Shown here one piece after another: positions 49,927 to 59,328 of a DNA stretch of 64,000 nt. The stretch's first letter is position 1. Each line of letters begins with the position of its first letter. A program made the position numbers and the translations under genes. The DNA is from Planctomycetota bacterium (GTDB lineage: Bacteria; Planctomycetota; Planctomycetia; Pirellulales; Pirellulaceae): contig JACNKX010000128.1 in NCBI GenBank assembly GCA_014381825.1, positions 1 through 64,000 on the forward strand. The letters are read 5' to 3'. Below the pieces are notes generated by a model. The model saw only the letters and a list, made by a program, of their open reading frames with translations. It was not told where the DNA came from and ran no database searches.

Positions 49927-52900
49927 ATGCCCCGCCCGCTCCGTGTACTCATTGGTATTCTAGGAATCTGTGTTTTCGCCGAACCCGTGCTCGCAGAAGA
50001 CACCGTCGACTTTCAACGCGACATTCGCCCGTTGCTGTCGGATCGATGCTTCGCATGTCACGGCCCCGACGCCGAGCGCCGCGAAGCGGAACTAAGGCTA
50101 GACGTGAGAGAGGATGTATTCCGTGTGTCCGACTCCGGTGACGGATCACACATCATCGTGCCAGGCAAACCGAGTGAGAGCGAGCTGTTTCTCCGCATCA
50201 CCTCACAAGATGACGACGTGCGGATGCCACCTCGCTCTTCGAAACGGGTATTGTCTCCTTCTGAGATCACGTTGCTGAAGACTTGGATTGAGCAAGACGC
50301 AACTTGGGAGGAGCATTGGTCCTTCTCCCCGATCGATTCGCGAGAACTACCACAAGTCAAGAACTCTGCATGGCTGAATAATTCTGTCGACAACTTTGTC
50401 CTGGCTCGGCTAGAAGAGGCCGGCTTATTGCCGTCCGTTCGGGCGTCGCGTGAAAAACTGATCCGGCGCCTCACGTTTGATCTGACCGGATTGCCTCCCA
50501 CGCTCGACGAGATCGACGTCTTCCTGAACGATGAGGCGCCCGATGCTTATGAGCGTGTCGTAGATCGTTTGCTAAAGTCACCGCGATACGGCGAACGCAT
50601 GACCGCCGACTGGCTGGATGTCGCGAGGTACAGTGACACCTATGGTTATCAAGTTGACCGCGACCGATTTGTGTGGCCGTGGCGTGATTGGGTGATTAGA
50701 GCGTTCAATAACAACTTGGCGTATGACGATTTCGTTACCCAGCAGTTGGCTGGCGATCTGTTGCCCAACGCGACCGATGACCAGATTCTCGCCACCACTT
50801 TCAATCGGCTGCATCCCCAAAAAGTCGAGGGAGGCAGCGTTCCCGAAGAGTTTCGGATCGAGTACGTCACGGATCGAACGCAGACGTTTGCGACCGCCTT
50901 CCTAGGGCTGACGCTGGAGTGTGCTCGCTGCCACGATCACAAATACGATCCGCTTACGCAGACAGAGTACTATCAACTATGTGGCTTCTTCGACAACCTT
51001 GACGAAGCAGGCCTCTACTCTTACTTCACTCCATCTGTCCCGACTCCAACATTGCGGCTGGTCGATGATGCAACGAGGCAGAATCTTGCTGGCTTGGAGA
51101 CGCAAGTGTTCGACGAAGAAGCCAAGCTAAAGCGACTCACTGATTCCAGAAAGGCAGCGTTTGAAACTTGGCAAAACGACCTAACCACGAACTCTGACGA
51201 AATCCCAGTCCCAGCACCAATCAAGCATCTTGCCTTTGACGAAGTGAAAGCACCGAATGAGTCGGTGGCTGGAAAAGTCGGTCAGGGCATTCGGCTAACG
51301 GGTGATGACGGTGTCGGTTTGGACGTCGGCAACTTCAAGCGGTTTCAGCCATTCTCAATCGCACTTTGGATGAACACACCCGACGTGAAAGAGCGTGCGG
51401 TCGTATTTCATCGCTCGCGAGCGTGGACGGATGCTGGCAGCCGAGGTTACGAATTACTTCTCGAAGATGGGTGCTTAAGCGCCGCGTTAATCCACTTCTT
51501 GCCAGGAAACGCAATTCGCGTAAGAACTCGAACTCCGATCGCGGTCGCTGAGTGGCAGCATGTTGCCATGACCTACGATGGTTCGAGTCGAGGTGCAGGA
51601 TTACAGCTCTACATCGACGGAGAGCCCGCGAAAACGAAGACCGTTCGCGACAATCTCTACAAGGCGATCACAGGCGGTGGTGGTGATAATATCACCATCG
51701 GTGAGCGATTTCGTGACCGTGGGTTTAAGGGCGGTCTTGTTGATGAGTTTCAAGTGTTCGATCGGATGCTGTCGTCTCTTGAGGTTGCTCAGTTACACGA
51801 CGGCCACAGCCTTGTCGATGCGATTGCAGCATCGAGCCGGGCCACGGACGATGGGTCCATCGAAAAACTTTACAGCTACTACTTGGCAACGAAAGACGAG
51901 GAATATCAGTCGCAGCTTATCGCGCTGCAAAAGGCGCGCGAGGCGAAGTCGGCGCTCGAAGAATCGCTTCAAGAGATCATGGTGATGCGCGAGTCACCGA
52001 CGAAACGGCAGACTTATTTTCTTAAGCGAGGTGCATACGACTCGCCTGGCGATCCCGTATCGGCCGACACGCCTGCCGCCTTCCCGCCAATGCCAAACGG
52101 CGCAGCCAAGAATCGACTAGGCTTGGCGCAATGGCTGACCGACCCAAGTCATCCGTTGACTGCTCGCGTTGCGGTAAATCGGTTTTGGCAGATCGTCTTT
52201 GGAAATGGACTCGTTCAAACTCCAGAAGACTTCGGACGTCAAGGGCAGCCGCCGTCACATCCCGCGCTGCTCGACTGGTTGGCGCGTGATTTTGTCGAAC
52301 ACGAATGGAACGTGAAGCGGTTGATGAAAATGTTGGTAATGTCGGCGACGTACCAGCAATCATCGTCGGTCGCCGAAACGCATCTGGCCCGCGATCCCGA
52401 AAATCGTTTACTGAGCCGCTCGCCGAGTCACCACCTGCCTGCTGAAATGCTGCGTGATAACGCGTTGGCGGCGAGTGGTCTGTTGGTGGATCGCATCGGC
52501 GGTCCGCCGGCTCGTCCGTACGAAGTGGAAGCGTCGTTCAAGCCGGTTGGTCGAGACAAAGGCGACGGATTATATCGACGCAGTCTTTACACCTATTGGA
52601 AGCGAACTGGCCCGGCTCCGGCGATGATGACGCTCGACGCCGCGAAGCGAGATGTCTGTCGCGTGAAGCGCGAGCGAACGGCCTCGCCGTTACAAGCTTT
52701 TGTGTTACTGAACGATCCGCAGTTTGTCGAGGCAAGTCGTGTGCTGGCGGAACGGCTTCTTATGCAGCATGGGGACGACACGAACGCCGCGTTGGTCGAT
52801 ATGTTCCGGCTGTTGACGAGTCGTCGCCCCAGCGACACCGAACAACAAGTGTTACGCGACTTGTTCGACCAACAGTTGAGTGCTTTCAAAAGCGATGCAG

Positions 52901-53031
52901 AACAAACCTTGCAGTATCTGAAGGTGGGCGACAAGCCGTTTGACGACTCGATCGAAGCGCCGATACTAGGTGCGTTGGCTGTGGTCGCAAATACTCTACT
53001 TAGCTTCGACCAGTGTGTCATGAAACGTTAG
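49927..53031 (+). CDS. PSCyt1-DUF1549-LamG-DUF1553 secreted protein
   Basis: About 1034 residues from ATG 49927, where a signal peptide (PLRVLIGILGICVFAEPVLAE) begins. A cytochrome-like domain with C41-FAC-H45 (CxxCH haem c site) is followed by DUF1549 (about 140-370, EKLIRRLTFDLTGLPPTLDE and ADWLDVARYSDT). A LamG/concanavalin-like insert comes next (about 460-610, HVAMTYDGSSRGAGLQLYIDGEPAKT), then DUF1553 (about 690-1000, NRFWQIVFGNGLVQTPEDFG). This gene type is nearly always paired with DUF1501, as here (15 bp gap). The role is thought to be polysaccharide or sulfatide degradation or oxidation at the cell surface; that is not established. Confidence 0.95.
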   Translation: MPRPLRVLIGILGICVFAEPVLAEDTVDFQRDIRPLLSDRCFACHGPDAERREAELRLDVREDVFRVSDSGDGSHIIVPGKPSESELFLRITSQDDDVRMPPRSSKRVLSPSEITLLKTWIEQDATWEEHWSFSPIDSRELPQVKNSAWLNNSVDNFVLARLEEAGLLPSVRASREKLIRRLTFDLTGLPPTLDEIDVFLNDEAPDAYERVVDRLLKSPRYGERMTADWLDVARYSDTYGYQVDRDRFVWPWRDWVIRAFNNNLAYDDFVTQQLAGDLLPNATDDQILATTFNRLHPQKVEGGSVPEEFRIEYVTDRTQTFATAFLGLTLECARCHDHKYDPLTQTEYYQLCGFFDNLDEAGLYSYFTPSVPTPTLRLVDDATRQNLAGLETQVFDEEAKLKRLTDSRKAAFETWQNDLTTNSDEIPVPAPIKHLAFDEVKAPNESVAGKVGQGIRLTGDDGVGLDVGNFKRFQPFSIALWMNTPDVKERAVVFHRSRAWTDAGSRGYELLLEDGCLSAALIHFLPGNAIRVRTRTPIAVAEWQHVAMTYDGSSRGAGLQLYIDGEPAKTKTVRDNLYKAITGGGGDNITIGERFRDRGFKGGLVDEFQVFDRMLSSLEVAQLHDGHSLVDAIAASSRATDDGSIEKLYSYYLATKDEEYQSQLIALQKAREAKSALEESLQEIMVMRESPTKRQTYFLKRGAYDSPGDPVSADTPAAFPPMPNGAAKNRLGLAQWLTDPSHPLTARVAVNRFWQIVFGNGLVQTPEDFGRQGQPPSHPALLDWLARDFVEHEWNVKRLMKMLVMSATYQQSSSVAETHLARDPENRLLSRSPSHHLPAEMLRDNALAASGLLVDRIGGPPARPYEVEASFKPVGRDKGDGLYRRSLYTYWKRTGPAPAMMTLDAAKRDVCRVKRERTASPLQAFVLLNDPQFVEASRVLAERLLMQHGDDTNAALVDMFRLLTSRRPSDTEQQVLRDLFDQQLSAFKSDAEQTLQYLKVGDKPFDDSIEAPILGALAVVANTLLSFDQCVMKR

Positions 53032-53046
53032 CGGTGAGAGACAACA

Positions 53047-54492
53047 ATGCCTGAAGTTTGTACTGGATATGAATCGCTTGCGGGAATGAGTCGCCGTGGT
53101 TTCTTGAGTCAGTTCGGAATGGGACTTGGTGGGATGGCGTTGGGTGGCTTGATGGCCAACTCGTCATCTGCCGATGCAAGTGGCGGAATTCTGAACGCGT
53201 TGCATCACGCACCTCGCGCTAAGCGAGTCATCTTTTTGTTTCAATCGGGCGGTCCGTCGCAGATGGATTTGTTCGACTACAAACCTGTCCTGAACGAAAA
53301 ACATGGCACGGAGTTGCCGAACGAAATACGACGAGGCCAGCGACTGACCGCGATGAGTGGCAATCAATCGAGCTTGCCGCTCGTCGGATCGCCTTTCAAG
53401 TTCGAACAGCACGGCGACTCCAGCGCGTGGCTCAGCGAGCTGCTGCCTCACACCGCAACGGTCGTCGACGAGTTGTGCTTCATTAAGTCGATGCATACGG
53501 ATGCGATCAACCACGGACCCGGCGTGACGCTCGTCCAAACGGGTTCACAGTTTCCCGGTCGGCCGAGCGTTGGAGCGTGGCTCAGTTACGGCTTGGGCAG
53601 CGAGAGTGAAAATCTGCCGGCATTTGTTGTCATGGTTACCAAGGACAAGGGTGGCCAACCGCTGGTATCGCGGCTCTGGGGCAGCGGCTTTTTGCCTTCA
53701 AGGCATCAAGGAGTTCGTTTTCGTAGCGGCAAGGATCCTGTCCTCTATCTAAACAATCCGAGTGGTATCAGCCGCGAGAGTCGTGGGCGAATGCTCGATG
53801 CCCTAGACAAGCTGCATCGCATACAGCAATCGGACAACATCGATCCGCAGATTGAAGGTCGAATCGCGCAGTACGAACTAGCGTTCCGAATGCAGGATTC
53901 CATTCCTGAGGCGACGGATCTAGCGAGTGAACCTGAGCATGTCTTTAAAGAGTACGGAGACGACGCCAAGACGCCCGGAACGTTTGCCGCCAATTGTCTC
54001 CAGGCTCGACGGCTTGCTGAGCGAGGAGTTCGCTATATCCAACTGTATCATCCGGGTTGGGACCAGCATGGCGGACTTCCGAGCGGTATTAAGAAGCAGT
54101 GCCAGGAGACGGATCAGGCGTCGGCCGCATTGATCCGCGATCTTCGACAACGCGGACTGCTGGACGAAACGCTTGTTATCTGGGGTGGCGAGTTCGGCCG
54201 CACGAACTACTGTCAAGGAAAGTTGACCGGTGGCAACTTCGGTCGCGATCATCACCCACGCTGTTACACCATGTGGATGGCAGGTGGCGGTATCAAGGGC
54301 GGCATGAGCTTCGGCGAGACCGATCCGTACTGTTACAACATCGCGGAGAATCCCGTTCACGTCCACGATTTGCAGGCGACGATTTTGCATCAACTTGGAA
54401 TCGATCACGAACGCCTGACGTTTAAGTATCAGGGCCGCCACTTCCGACTGACCGACGTGCACGGTCACGTCGTCAAAGACATTCTAAGTTGA
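53047..54492 (+). CDS. DUF1501 Tat-exported protein
   Basis: 481 residues. The twin-arginine signal MSRRGFLSQFGMGLGGMALGG is followed by an alkaline-phosphatase/sulfatase-superfamily-like core with FLFQSGGPSQMDLFDYKPVL, YIQLYHPGWDQHGG, and GRTNYCQGKLTGGNFGRDHHPRCYTMWMAGGGIKGGMSFGETD. The metal-ligand-like Asp/His positions look complete. It is translated with the upstream DUF1549/1553 gene, its usual partner, and probably acts with it in the periplasm. The substrate is unknown. Confidence 0.95.
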   Translation: MPEVCTGYESLAGMSRRGFLSQFGMGLGGMALGGLMANSSSADASGGILNALHHAPRAKRVIFLFQSGGPSQMDLFDYKPVLNEKHGTELPNEIRRGQRLTAMSGNQSSLPLVGSPFKFEQHGDSSAWLSELLPHTATVVDELCFIKSMHTDAINHGPGVTLVQTGSQFPGRPSVGAWLSYGLGSESENLPAFVVMVTKDKGGQPLVSRLWGSGFLPSRHQGVRFRSGKDPVLYLNNPSGISRESRGRMLDALDKLHRIQQSDNIDPQIEGRIAQYELAFRMQDSIPEATDLASEPEHVFKEYGDDAKTPGTFAANCLQARRLAERGVRYIQLYHPGWDQHGGLPSGIKKQCQETDQASAALIRDLRQRGLLDETLVIWGGEFGRTNYCQGKLTGGNFGRDHHPRCYTMWMAGGGIKGGMSFGETDPYCYNIAENPVHVHDLQATILHQLGIDHERLTFKYQGRHFRLTDVHGHVVKDILS

Positions 54493-54498
54493 AAGCGT

Positions 54499-54732
54499 AT
54501 GAATCCTGACGCCGAAGACCGCCGATGGCAGTTCAGCTTGCGAAGCTTTCTGTTCACCATGTTGATCGTTGGGCCGATCGCTGGTGTCGTTGGGCCAATC
54601 GTTTTGGAATCGATCACTGAGTGGAAGCCACCACCGCGTCCGATTCCGGCGGGCGTGAAAAGCAGCGCGCCGTTTCCACCGCATGATGATTCCGAGAGCT
54701 ATTACGAAACCGGTGAGACTCCCCTGTATTAG
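54499..54732 (+). CDS. small single-pass membrane protein
   Basis: 77 residues, 6 bp after the DUF1501 stop. WQFSLRSFLFTMLIVGPIAGVVGPIV is the short FSLRSLL-type membrane segment common in planctomycete small proteins. A Pro-rich tail follows (EWKPPPRPIPAG). Close spacing suggests it belongs to the DUF1549/1553-DUF1501 operon. The role is unknown. Confidence 0.6.
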   Translation: MNPDAEDRRWQFSLRSFLFTMLIVGPIAGVVGPIVLESITEWKPPPRPIPAGVKSSAPFPPHDDSESYYETGETPLY

Positions 54733-54791
54733 TCGAACAGTGTCGCGTGGTCCATACGCTCATCACACGAGGAGTGATGGTTGCGAGTGGA

Positions 54792-55379
54792 TCACGGAAA
54801 GAGCATTCGCCGCGACCAGGCACTTTCGTGCAATTCGTACACAATCCGTTCATGCAGCCGCGCTGGGCGACTCGACCAAAACTCGATGCGCCGCGGCTCA
54901 ACGCGGTAGCCGGACCAAAACTCAGGGCGCGGAACGGCTTGTCCGCGAAATTCTGTTTCATACTCAGCGATGCGATGGTCTAGCGTTTCCCGAGCGTCGA
55001 GTGATTCGGATTGGCGCGAAGCCCACGCTCCGATCTGACTGTCGCGATCCCGACTTTTCCAGTAGGCATCCGCTTCGTGATGCGAGATCGCTTTGGCAGT
55101 TCCTTCGATGCGCACCTGCTCGGCAATCGCATCCCAATGCAAACAAAGGGCAACCTCGGCATGGGCGTTCACTTGATGAGCCTTGTCGCTGTTCAAGTTC
55201 GTGTAGAACACAAACCCACGCTCATCAAAGGCCCGCAGCAAAACGACTCTTGCCGAGACTCGACCATTTGTGCCGACGGTCGCCAATGTCATCGCGGCCG
55301 GCTCTCGCAGATCCGTTTGCCGGGCCTGCTCCATCAGCTCTTGAAATCGTACTAGAGCTTCATTCGGGAGAGTTGTCAT
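54792..55379 (-). CDS. pdxH: pyridoxamine 5'-phosphate oxidase
   Basis: 195 residues. AMTLATVGTNGRVSARVVLLRAFDERGFVFYTNLNSDKAHQVNAHAEVALCLHW is the FMN-binding half, and VPRPEFWSGYRVEPRRIEFWSSRPARLHERIVYE is the C-terminal dimerisation block specific to PdxH. It converts PNP or PMP to PLP with FMN and oxygen. The length is slightly below the E. coli protein (218), lacking part of the N-terminal extension. It lies just downstream of glgC on the same strand, 21 bp apart. Confidence 0.95.
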   Translation of the reverse strand: MTTLPNEALVRFQELMEQARQTDLREPAAMTLATVGTNGRVSARVVLLRAFDERGFVFYTNLNSDKAHQVNAHAEVALCLHWDAIAEQVRIEGTAKAISHHEADAYWKSRDRDSQIGAWASRQSESLDARETLDHRIAEYETEFRGQAVPRPEFWSGYRVEPRRIEFWSSRPARLHERIVYELHESAWSRRMLFP

Positions 55380-55400
55380 CGTCTTACTGCGTCGCTAATC

Positions 55401-56675
55401 CTAAAGTGTCCAACCGTCTGCCAGCACCGCTTCTTTTAAGACAATTGGAATGTGATCGCGAACAACGCAATCCTCGGCATCCTCGCTGTTTTCGACGGCG
55501 GCTTCATTAATGATTCGCACGTTTTGACCCACTCGACAATTCTTGTCGAGGATCGCTCCTTCGATGACGCTGCCGTTGCCGATTCCGACCGCAGGTTGGC
55601 CGTTGCGGAGGCTCTCGGTGTCGAAAAAGTCCGCACCCATGATGATCGAGTTTCGGATCGTGACGTTCTCGCCGATGTTACATCGCAGTCCGATCACGCT
55701 ATTCTCAACGACTGCGCCCTTGCCGATCTTGCAACCATCCGCGATCGTGCTACCGCTGATCGAGGCACCGTCGACGATGGTCGGTGGCAAGAAGCGGGCT
55801 CGCGAGTAAATCGGTGCTTCCGGAGAGTAGAAGTCAAACGGCGCGTCGGAGCTTGCTAGACTCAGTGTCGCATCATAGAAGGCCTTAATCGTTCCGATGT
55901 CTTCCCAATAGTCGTCATAAAGATGAGCTTGCACTCGCCGTGTGCGAAACGCAGCAGGGAACACCTCTTTTCCAAAGTCTTGATAGGCAGTCTTTGTCAA
56001 CACGTCCACCAGAAACTCGCGGTTGAAGACGTAGATGCCCATGCTAGCAAGGCACTCGCGGCCCTTGCTCTCGATGCCTTGCGCGTCAATCCATGCAGGA
56101 TCGGTGCGAACAATATCGATCTCTTCGTCTGTTTGTGGCTTTTCGAGAAACCCGGCAACGCGACCGTCATCGTCAATCCGCATGACGCCAAGCGAGCCAG
56201 CATCCTGTCGCGAGACGGGTAAGGCTGCGATCGTCACGTCAGCGTTTGTGTCTTGATGCGTTTTGATCATCTCTCGATAGTCCATGCGATACAGTTGATC
56301 GCCGGATAGGATTACGACGTAGTCGATGCCAGGTTGATCGAAGTACTTCATGTTTTTCCGCACGGCATCGGCAGTGCCTTCGTACCAATCTATTCCGGCG
56401 TCCATTGTCTGTTGAGCCGCCAATAACTCGACGAAGCCGCCGCTGAACGCGTCGAACCGATAGGTCTGCCGAATGTGCCGGTGCAGGCTCACCGACATAA
56501 ACTGCGTCAACACATAAATGCGATTCATGCCGCTGTTGATGCAATTCGATAGCGGAATATCGATCAGCCGATACTTCGCTGCCAAAGGGACAGCAGGCTT
56601 CGAGCGATATTTTGTTAGCGGGTACAAACGCGTTCCTTGGCCGCCGCCAAGGACAAGAGTTGTAACATTCTTCAT
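55401..56675 (-). CDS. glgC: glucose-1-phosphate adenylyltransferase
   Basis: 424 residues. The start VLGGGQGTRLYPLTKYRSKPAVPLAAKYRLIDIPLSNCINSG holds the NTP-binding loop and Lys, and VVILSGDQLYRMDYREMI the metal Asp. The C-terminal left-handed beta helix (KIGKGAVVENSVIGLRCNIGENVTIRNSIIMGAD) completes it. The protein resembles the cyanobacterial/plant-like type that starts with a long conserved N-terminus. It supplies ADP-glucose for glycogen synthesis. No other glg gene is adjacent. Confidence 0.97.
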   Translation of the reverse strand: MKNVTTLVLGGGQGTRLYPLTKYRSKPAVPLAAKYRLIDIPLSNCINSGMNRIYVLTQFMSVSLHRHIRQTYRFDAFSGGFVELLAAQQTMDAGIDWYEGTADAVRKNMKYFDQPGIDYVVILSGDQLYRMDYREMIKTHQDTNADVTIAALPVSRQDAGSLGVMRIDDDGRVAGFLEKPQTDEEIDIVRTDPAWIDAQGIESKGRECLASMGIYVFNREFLVDVLTKTAYQDFGKEVFPAAFRTRRVQAHLYDDYWEDIGTIKAFYDATLSLASSDAPFDFYSPEAPIYSRARFLPPTIVDGASISGSTIADGCKIGKGAVVENSVIGLRCNIGENVTIRNSIIMGADFFDTESLRNGQPAVGIGNGSVIEGAILDKNCRVGQNVRIINEAAVENSEDAEDCVVRDHIPIVLKEAVLADGWTL

Positions 56676-56842
56676 GCGAGAGCAGATCCATTTGAGGGAA
56701 GGAGCAATACGTCCCTATCGTAGCGGTTCTCGACCTTCTCAAGAACGGGCCCTGCTGTGACAACTCGCGTGACGTTGCCAGGGGGGGGAAGACCACCTAG
56801 CGAGTCTTGATGACTCGCTTATGTAAGCGATAAGAGGTATTC

Positions 56843-56910
56843 GTAGGGTGCCGGCATCAGCCGCACCAGATCTATTCCAGAATGATGGTGCGGCTGCGCC
56901 GACACCCTAC
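56843..56910. repeat. 68-bp imperfect inverted repeat
   Basis: Arms 56843-56867 and 56887-56910 pair over about 24 positions with few mismatches (GTAGGGTG...CACCCTAC at the ends). There is no T-run. It lies between glgC and the dehydrogenase gene and may be a dispersed palindromic repeat. Confidence 0.65.
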
Positions 56911-56947
56911 AATGTACTACGCGCGCTTCGCTTTCGAACTTAGCCGT

Positions 56948-59296
56948 TCACTTGAGTTGCGAAATCCACGCACGTAGCAACTCGACGGCTGCCTCGTCGA
57001 CTTTGGTCGTCGCTAGTTGTGGCATCTGGCCGGTGCCGCGTGTTGCGATGCGATGTAACAACAGCGAGCGAGCGGGGGCACCGGGGGCGACGAGCCGGGC
57101 ATCTGGAATCTCGAACTTGTGATGCAGCGGGACCTCGTTGAGGAGTTTTGTCTCGGCCAACGGTTTGGTGAAGTGGAGATCGATCTGCGAGTTGCCGCCG
57201 CCGGCACCGATGTGACATTGCGCACAATTCGCGTGCAGGTAGGAACGAGCTCGCGCGGCGAGATTCTGCTCTTTGTCGTAAGGAGCTACCAGATGAGGAA
57301 ACGCTGCCGCCCAATGCGAGGTCAACTCGGTTGGCAGCGTTGCGGAAGTGCCCTGGCCAGCAGTTAACTCCTTCATTCGAGCCATCGCCGCGGCGTCGTC
57401 GGCACCGTTCGCCTTTAACAATTCGCCGAGTTGCTTCTTCGCATCCGCCGACCAAGCAACTCTCAATACACCAAGGTAGGCAAGTGCTTCCAGCTGATTC
57501 GAGCTCGTGCCGAAATAGTCGTGTTCCTTGTTCATCTGTAGCGTCGATGGGCCGAGTACGTAATTGGCCGCTCGGCTGTGGCACACCATACACTCGGTGC
57601 GACTTGGGAATCGCCACGCTTGCGTTCGTGGTTCGCTATCCGATGAATCGACGGTAAACTCCCGATTGACTCCTTCTTTGGCGACGAGTGTCGCTTCCGT
57701 TTGCTCGTCGTTCCATGCATACGAGTAGCCGATCCATTCGCCTTGCTGTTTTGTGAGCAGCCGCGTTTCGATCCAACGACGGGAGCTTATGTCGCCGAGT
57801 TGTTCGAGCGCGAACGACTTTACGAGAACCGTCCGATCAGGAAAGTCCCAACCGCCATTGTTGGTCATGGTGATCGCGGCTGGTTTCTCGTCCTTGCCAT
57901 CGCCCGTTTTCGGCGGCAGGTAGAAGTAGCGTTCCTTGTACGCGCCGTCGGACCACAGTGGCGAATTAACCGAGTAGGGAATCATGCCGGGCGCCGCTTG
58001 GTGATCTTGAACCGAAACAAACAAACCGGTTTGACTGAGCAATTGTGGAAACTCGTTGTTCTCGTCCTCGACATCGTTCAATTCGAGCGAGTAAAAGCCA
58101 CCCTCGTGCTTGCCGCGATAATCTACGATCAGCAACTCACCGTCTGCGTCCGAACCAAATCCAGCAATAGCCAAGGTCGAGTCGGCAAGTTCCTTGTGCC
58201 AGACGACTTTGCGGCCTTCGACTTTGGCACCCCAGATCTTGCCTGTCGAGTAGTCGCCGTAGATATAAGCGCCCCGCAGGTTGGGATGCTCGTTTCCGTA
58301 GTAGACTACGCCGCCGGTCATTGAGCGAGCTTCAGAATGCGGATGATCGAAAGTTGGTTTCGATACGGGAGTCGGACCTAGCTGTCGAGTCGCGTAGAAC
58401 AGCTGGCCGCCTTCGTACACGCTCCAACCATAGTTAGCGCCACGCTCGACCAGATAGATCTGCTCCCAAAGGTCTTGTCCGTTATTTCCGACCCAAACGT
58501 GACCGGTCTTCGGGTCGACAGACATTCGCCAAGGGTTACGCAGGCCATAAGCCCACGTCTCCGGCCTAGCGCCTTCGACGTCTACAAAGGGATTGTCGTG
58601 AGGCACTGAGTAAGGCTGGTCGTCGCTCGGACGATCGACATCAATTCGAAGAACTTTGGCCAGCAGATGGTCGAGTCCCTGGCCTGTTAAGTTTGTGTCC
58701 GAGTCGCTCGTCCCATCGCCTGACGTGACGTAGAGCATTCCATCCAAGCCAAATGCGATGGCGGCTCCGTTATGACCATTTGATTCCCACTGGATGATGA
58801 TCAGCGCGGTCGCGGGATCAATGAATTGTTTGGCGTCGCGTGACACTGTGTAGCGAGTCACACGACAATGCTTTGTCTTGCCGTCTTCTGAAACTGAATA
58901 ATTGGATCCAATGTAGAGAAATCCGTTCGCCGAATACTGTGGATGAAACGCGATGCTGTAAGCGACTGCCTTGTCAAAATCGAGCAATGTTTCAAACTTG
59001 CCGTTGCCTCCGTCTGCTTCGGTGCGACAGAGCTGGTAGTTGGGATCTTGGTCGATAAAGTACAAGCGTTTGCCATCCGGCTCTCGCACAACCGTGATCG
59101 GATTCGACAACTCCAACTCCGGCAATACGCGACGGACGCGGTACGGCAGCGGAGGATCGGGCGAACCGATCACACGCGACGAAACGGACTTCCATTCCGC
59201 TTTGAGTTGCTCAAGTGAATTCGACGACGGCGACTCAGCGTACGCAGGAACGGAACTCAAGACCAAAAGCAGGGGCAGCGCAACTCGAATCATCAA
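56948..59296 (-). CDS. PQQ-type sugar dehydrogenase fused to a cytochrome c-like domain
   Basis: 782 residues with a signal peptide (ALPLLLVLSSVPAYA). Residues about 50-400 form a glucose/sorbosone-dehydrogenase propeller (ITVVREPDGKRLYFIDQD, HNGAAIAFGLDGMLYVTSGDG, NPWRMSVDPKTGHVWVGNNGQDLWEQI). After about 430 comes a region with two haem c motifs, CMVCH near 570 and CAQCH at 691-695, with a distal Met near 758. This fits a periplasmic dehydrogenase passing electrons to its own haems. It is the last of three minus-strand genes after two DUF1501 genes (32-bp gap). Confidence 0.9.
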   Translation of the reverse strand: MMIRVALPLLLVLSSVPAYAESPSSNSLEQLKAEWKSVSSRVIGSPDPPLPYRVRRVLPELELSNPITVVREPDGKRLYFIDQDPNYQLCRTEADGGNGKFETLLDFDKAVAYSIAFHPQYSANGFLYIGSNYSVSEDGKTKHCRVTRYTVSRDAKQFIDPATALIIIQWESNGHNGAAIAFGLDGMLYVTSGDGTSDSDTNLTGQGLDHLLAKVLRIDVDRPSDDQPYSVPHDNPFVDVEGARPETWAYGLRNPWRMSVDPKTGHVWVGNNGQDLWEQIYLVERGANYGWSVYEGGQLFYATRQLGPTPVSKPTFDHPHSEARSMTGGVVYYGNEHPNLRGAYIYGDYSTGKIWGAKVEGRKVVWHKELADSTLAIAGFGSDADGELLIVDYRGKHEGGFYSLELNDVEDENNEFPQLLSQTGLFVSVQDHQAAPGMIPYSVNSPLWSDGAYKERYFYLPPKTGDGKDEKPAAITMTNNGGWDFPDRTVLVKSFALEQLGDISSRRWIETRLLTKQQGEWIGYSYAWNDEQTEATLVAKEGVNREFTVDSSDSEPRTQAWRFPSRTECMVCHSRAANYVLGPSTLQMNKEHDYFGTSSNQLEALAYLGVLRVAWSADAKKQLGELLKANGADDAAAMARMKELTAGQGTSATLPTELTSHWAAAFPHLVAPYDKEQNLAARARSYLHANCAQCHIGAGGGNSQIDLHFTKPLAETKLLNEVPLHHKFEIPDARLVAPGAPARSLLLHRIATRGTGQMPQLATTKVDEAAVELLRAWISQLK

Positions 59297-59328
59297 TCAT
59301 CCTCTTGTGGGGTGTTCCACTTTCGAAA

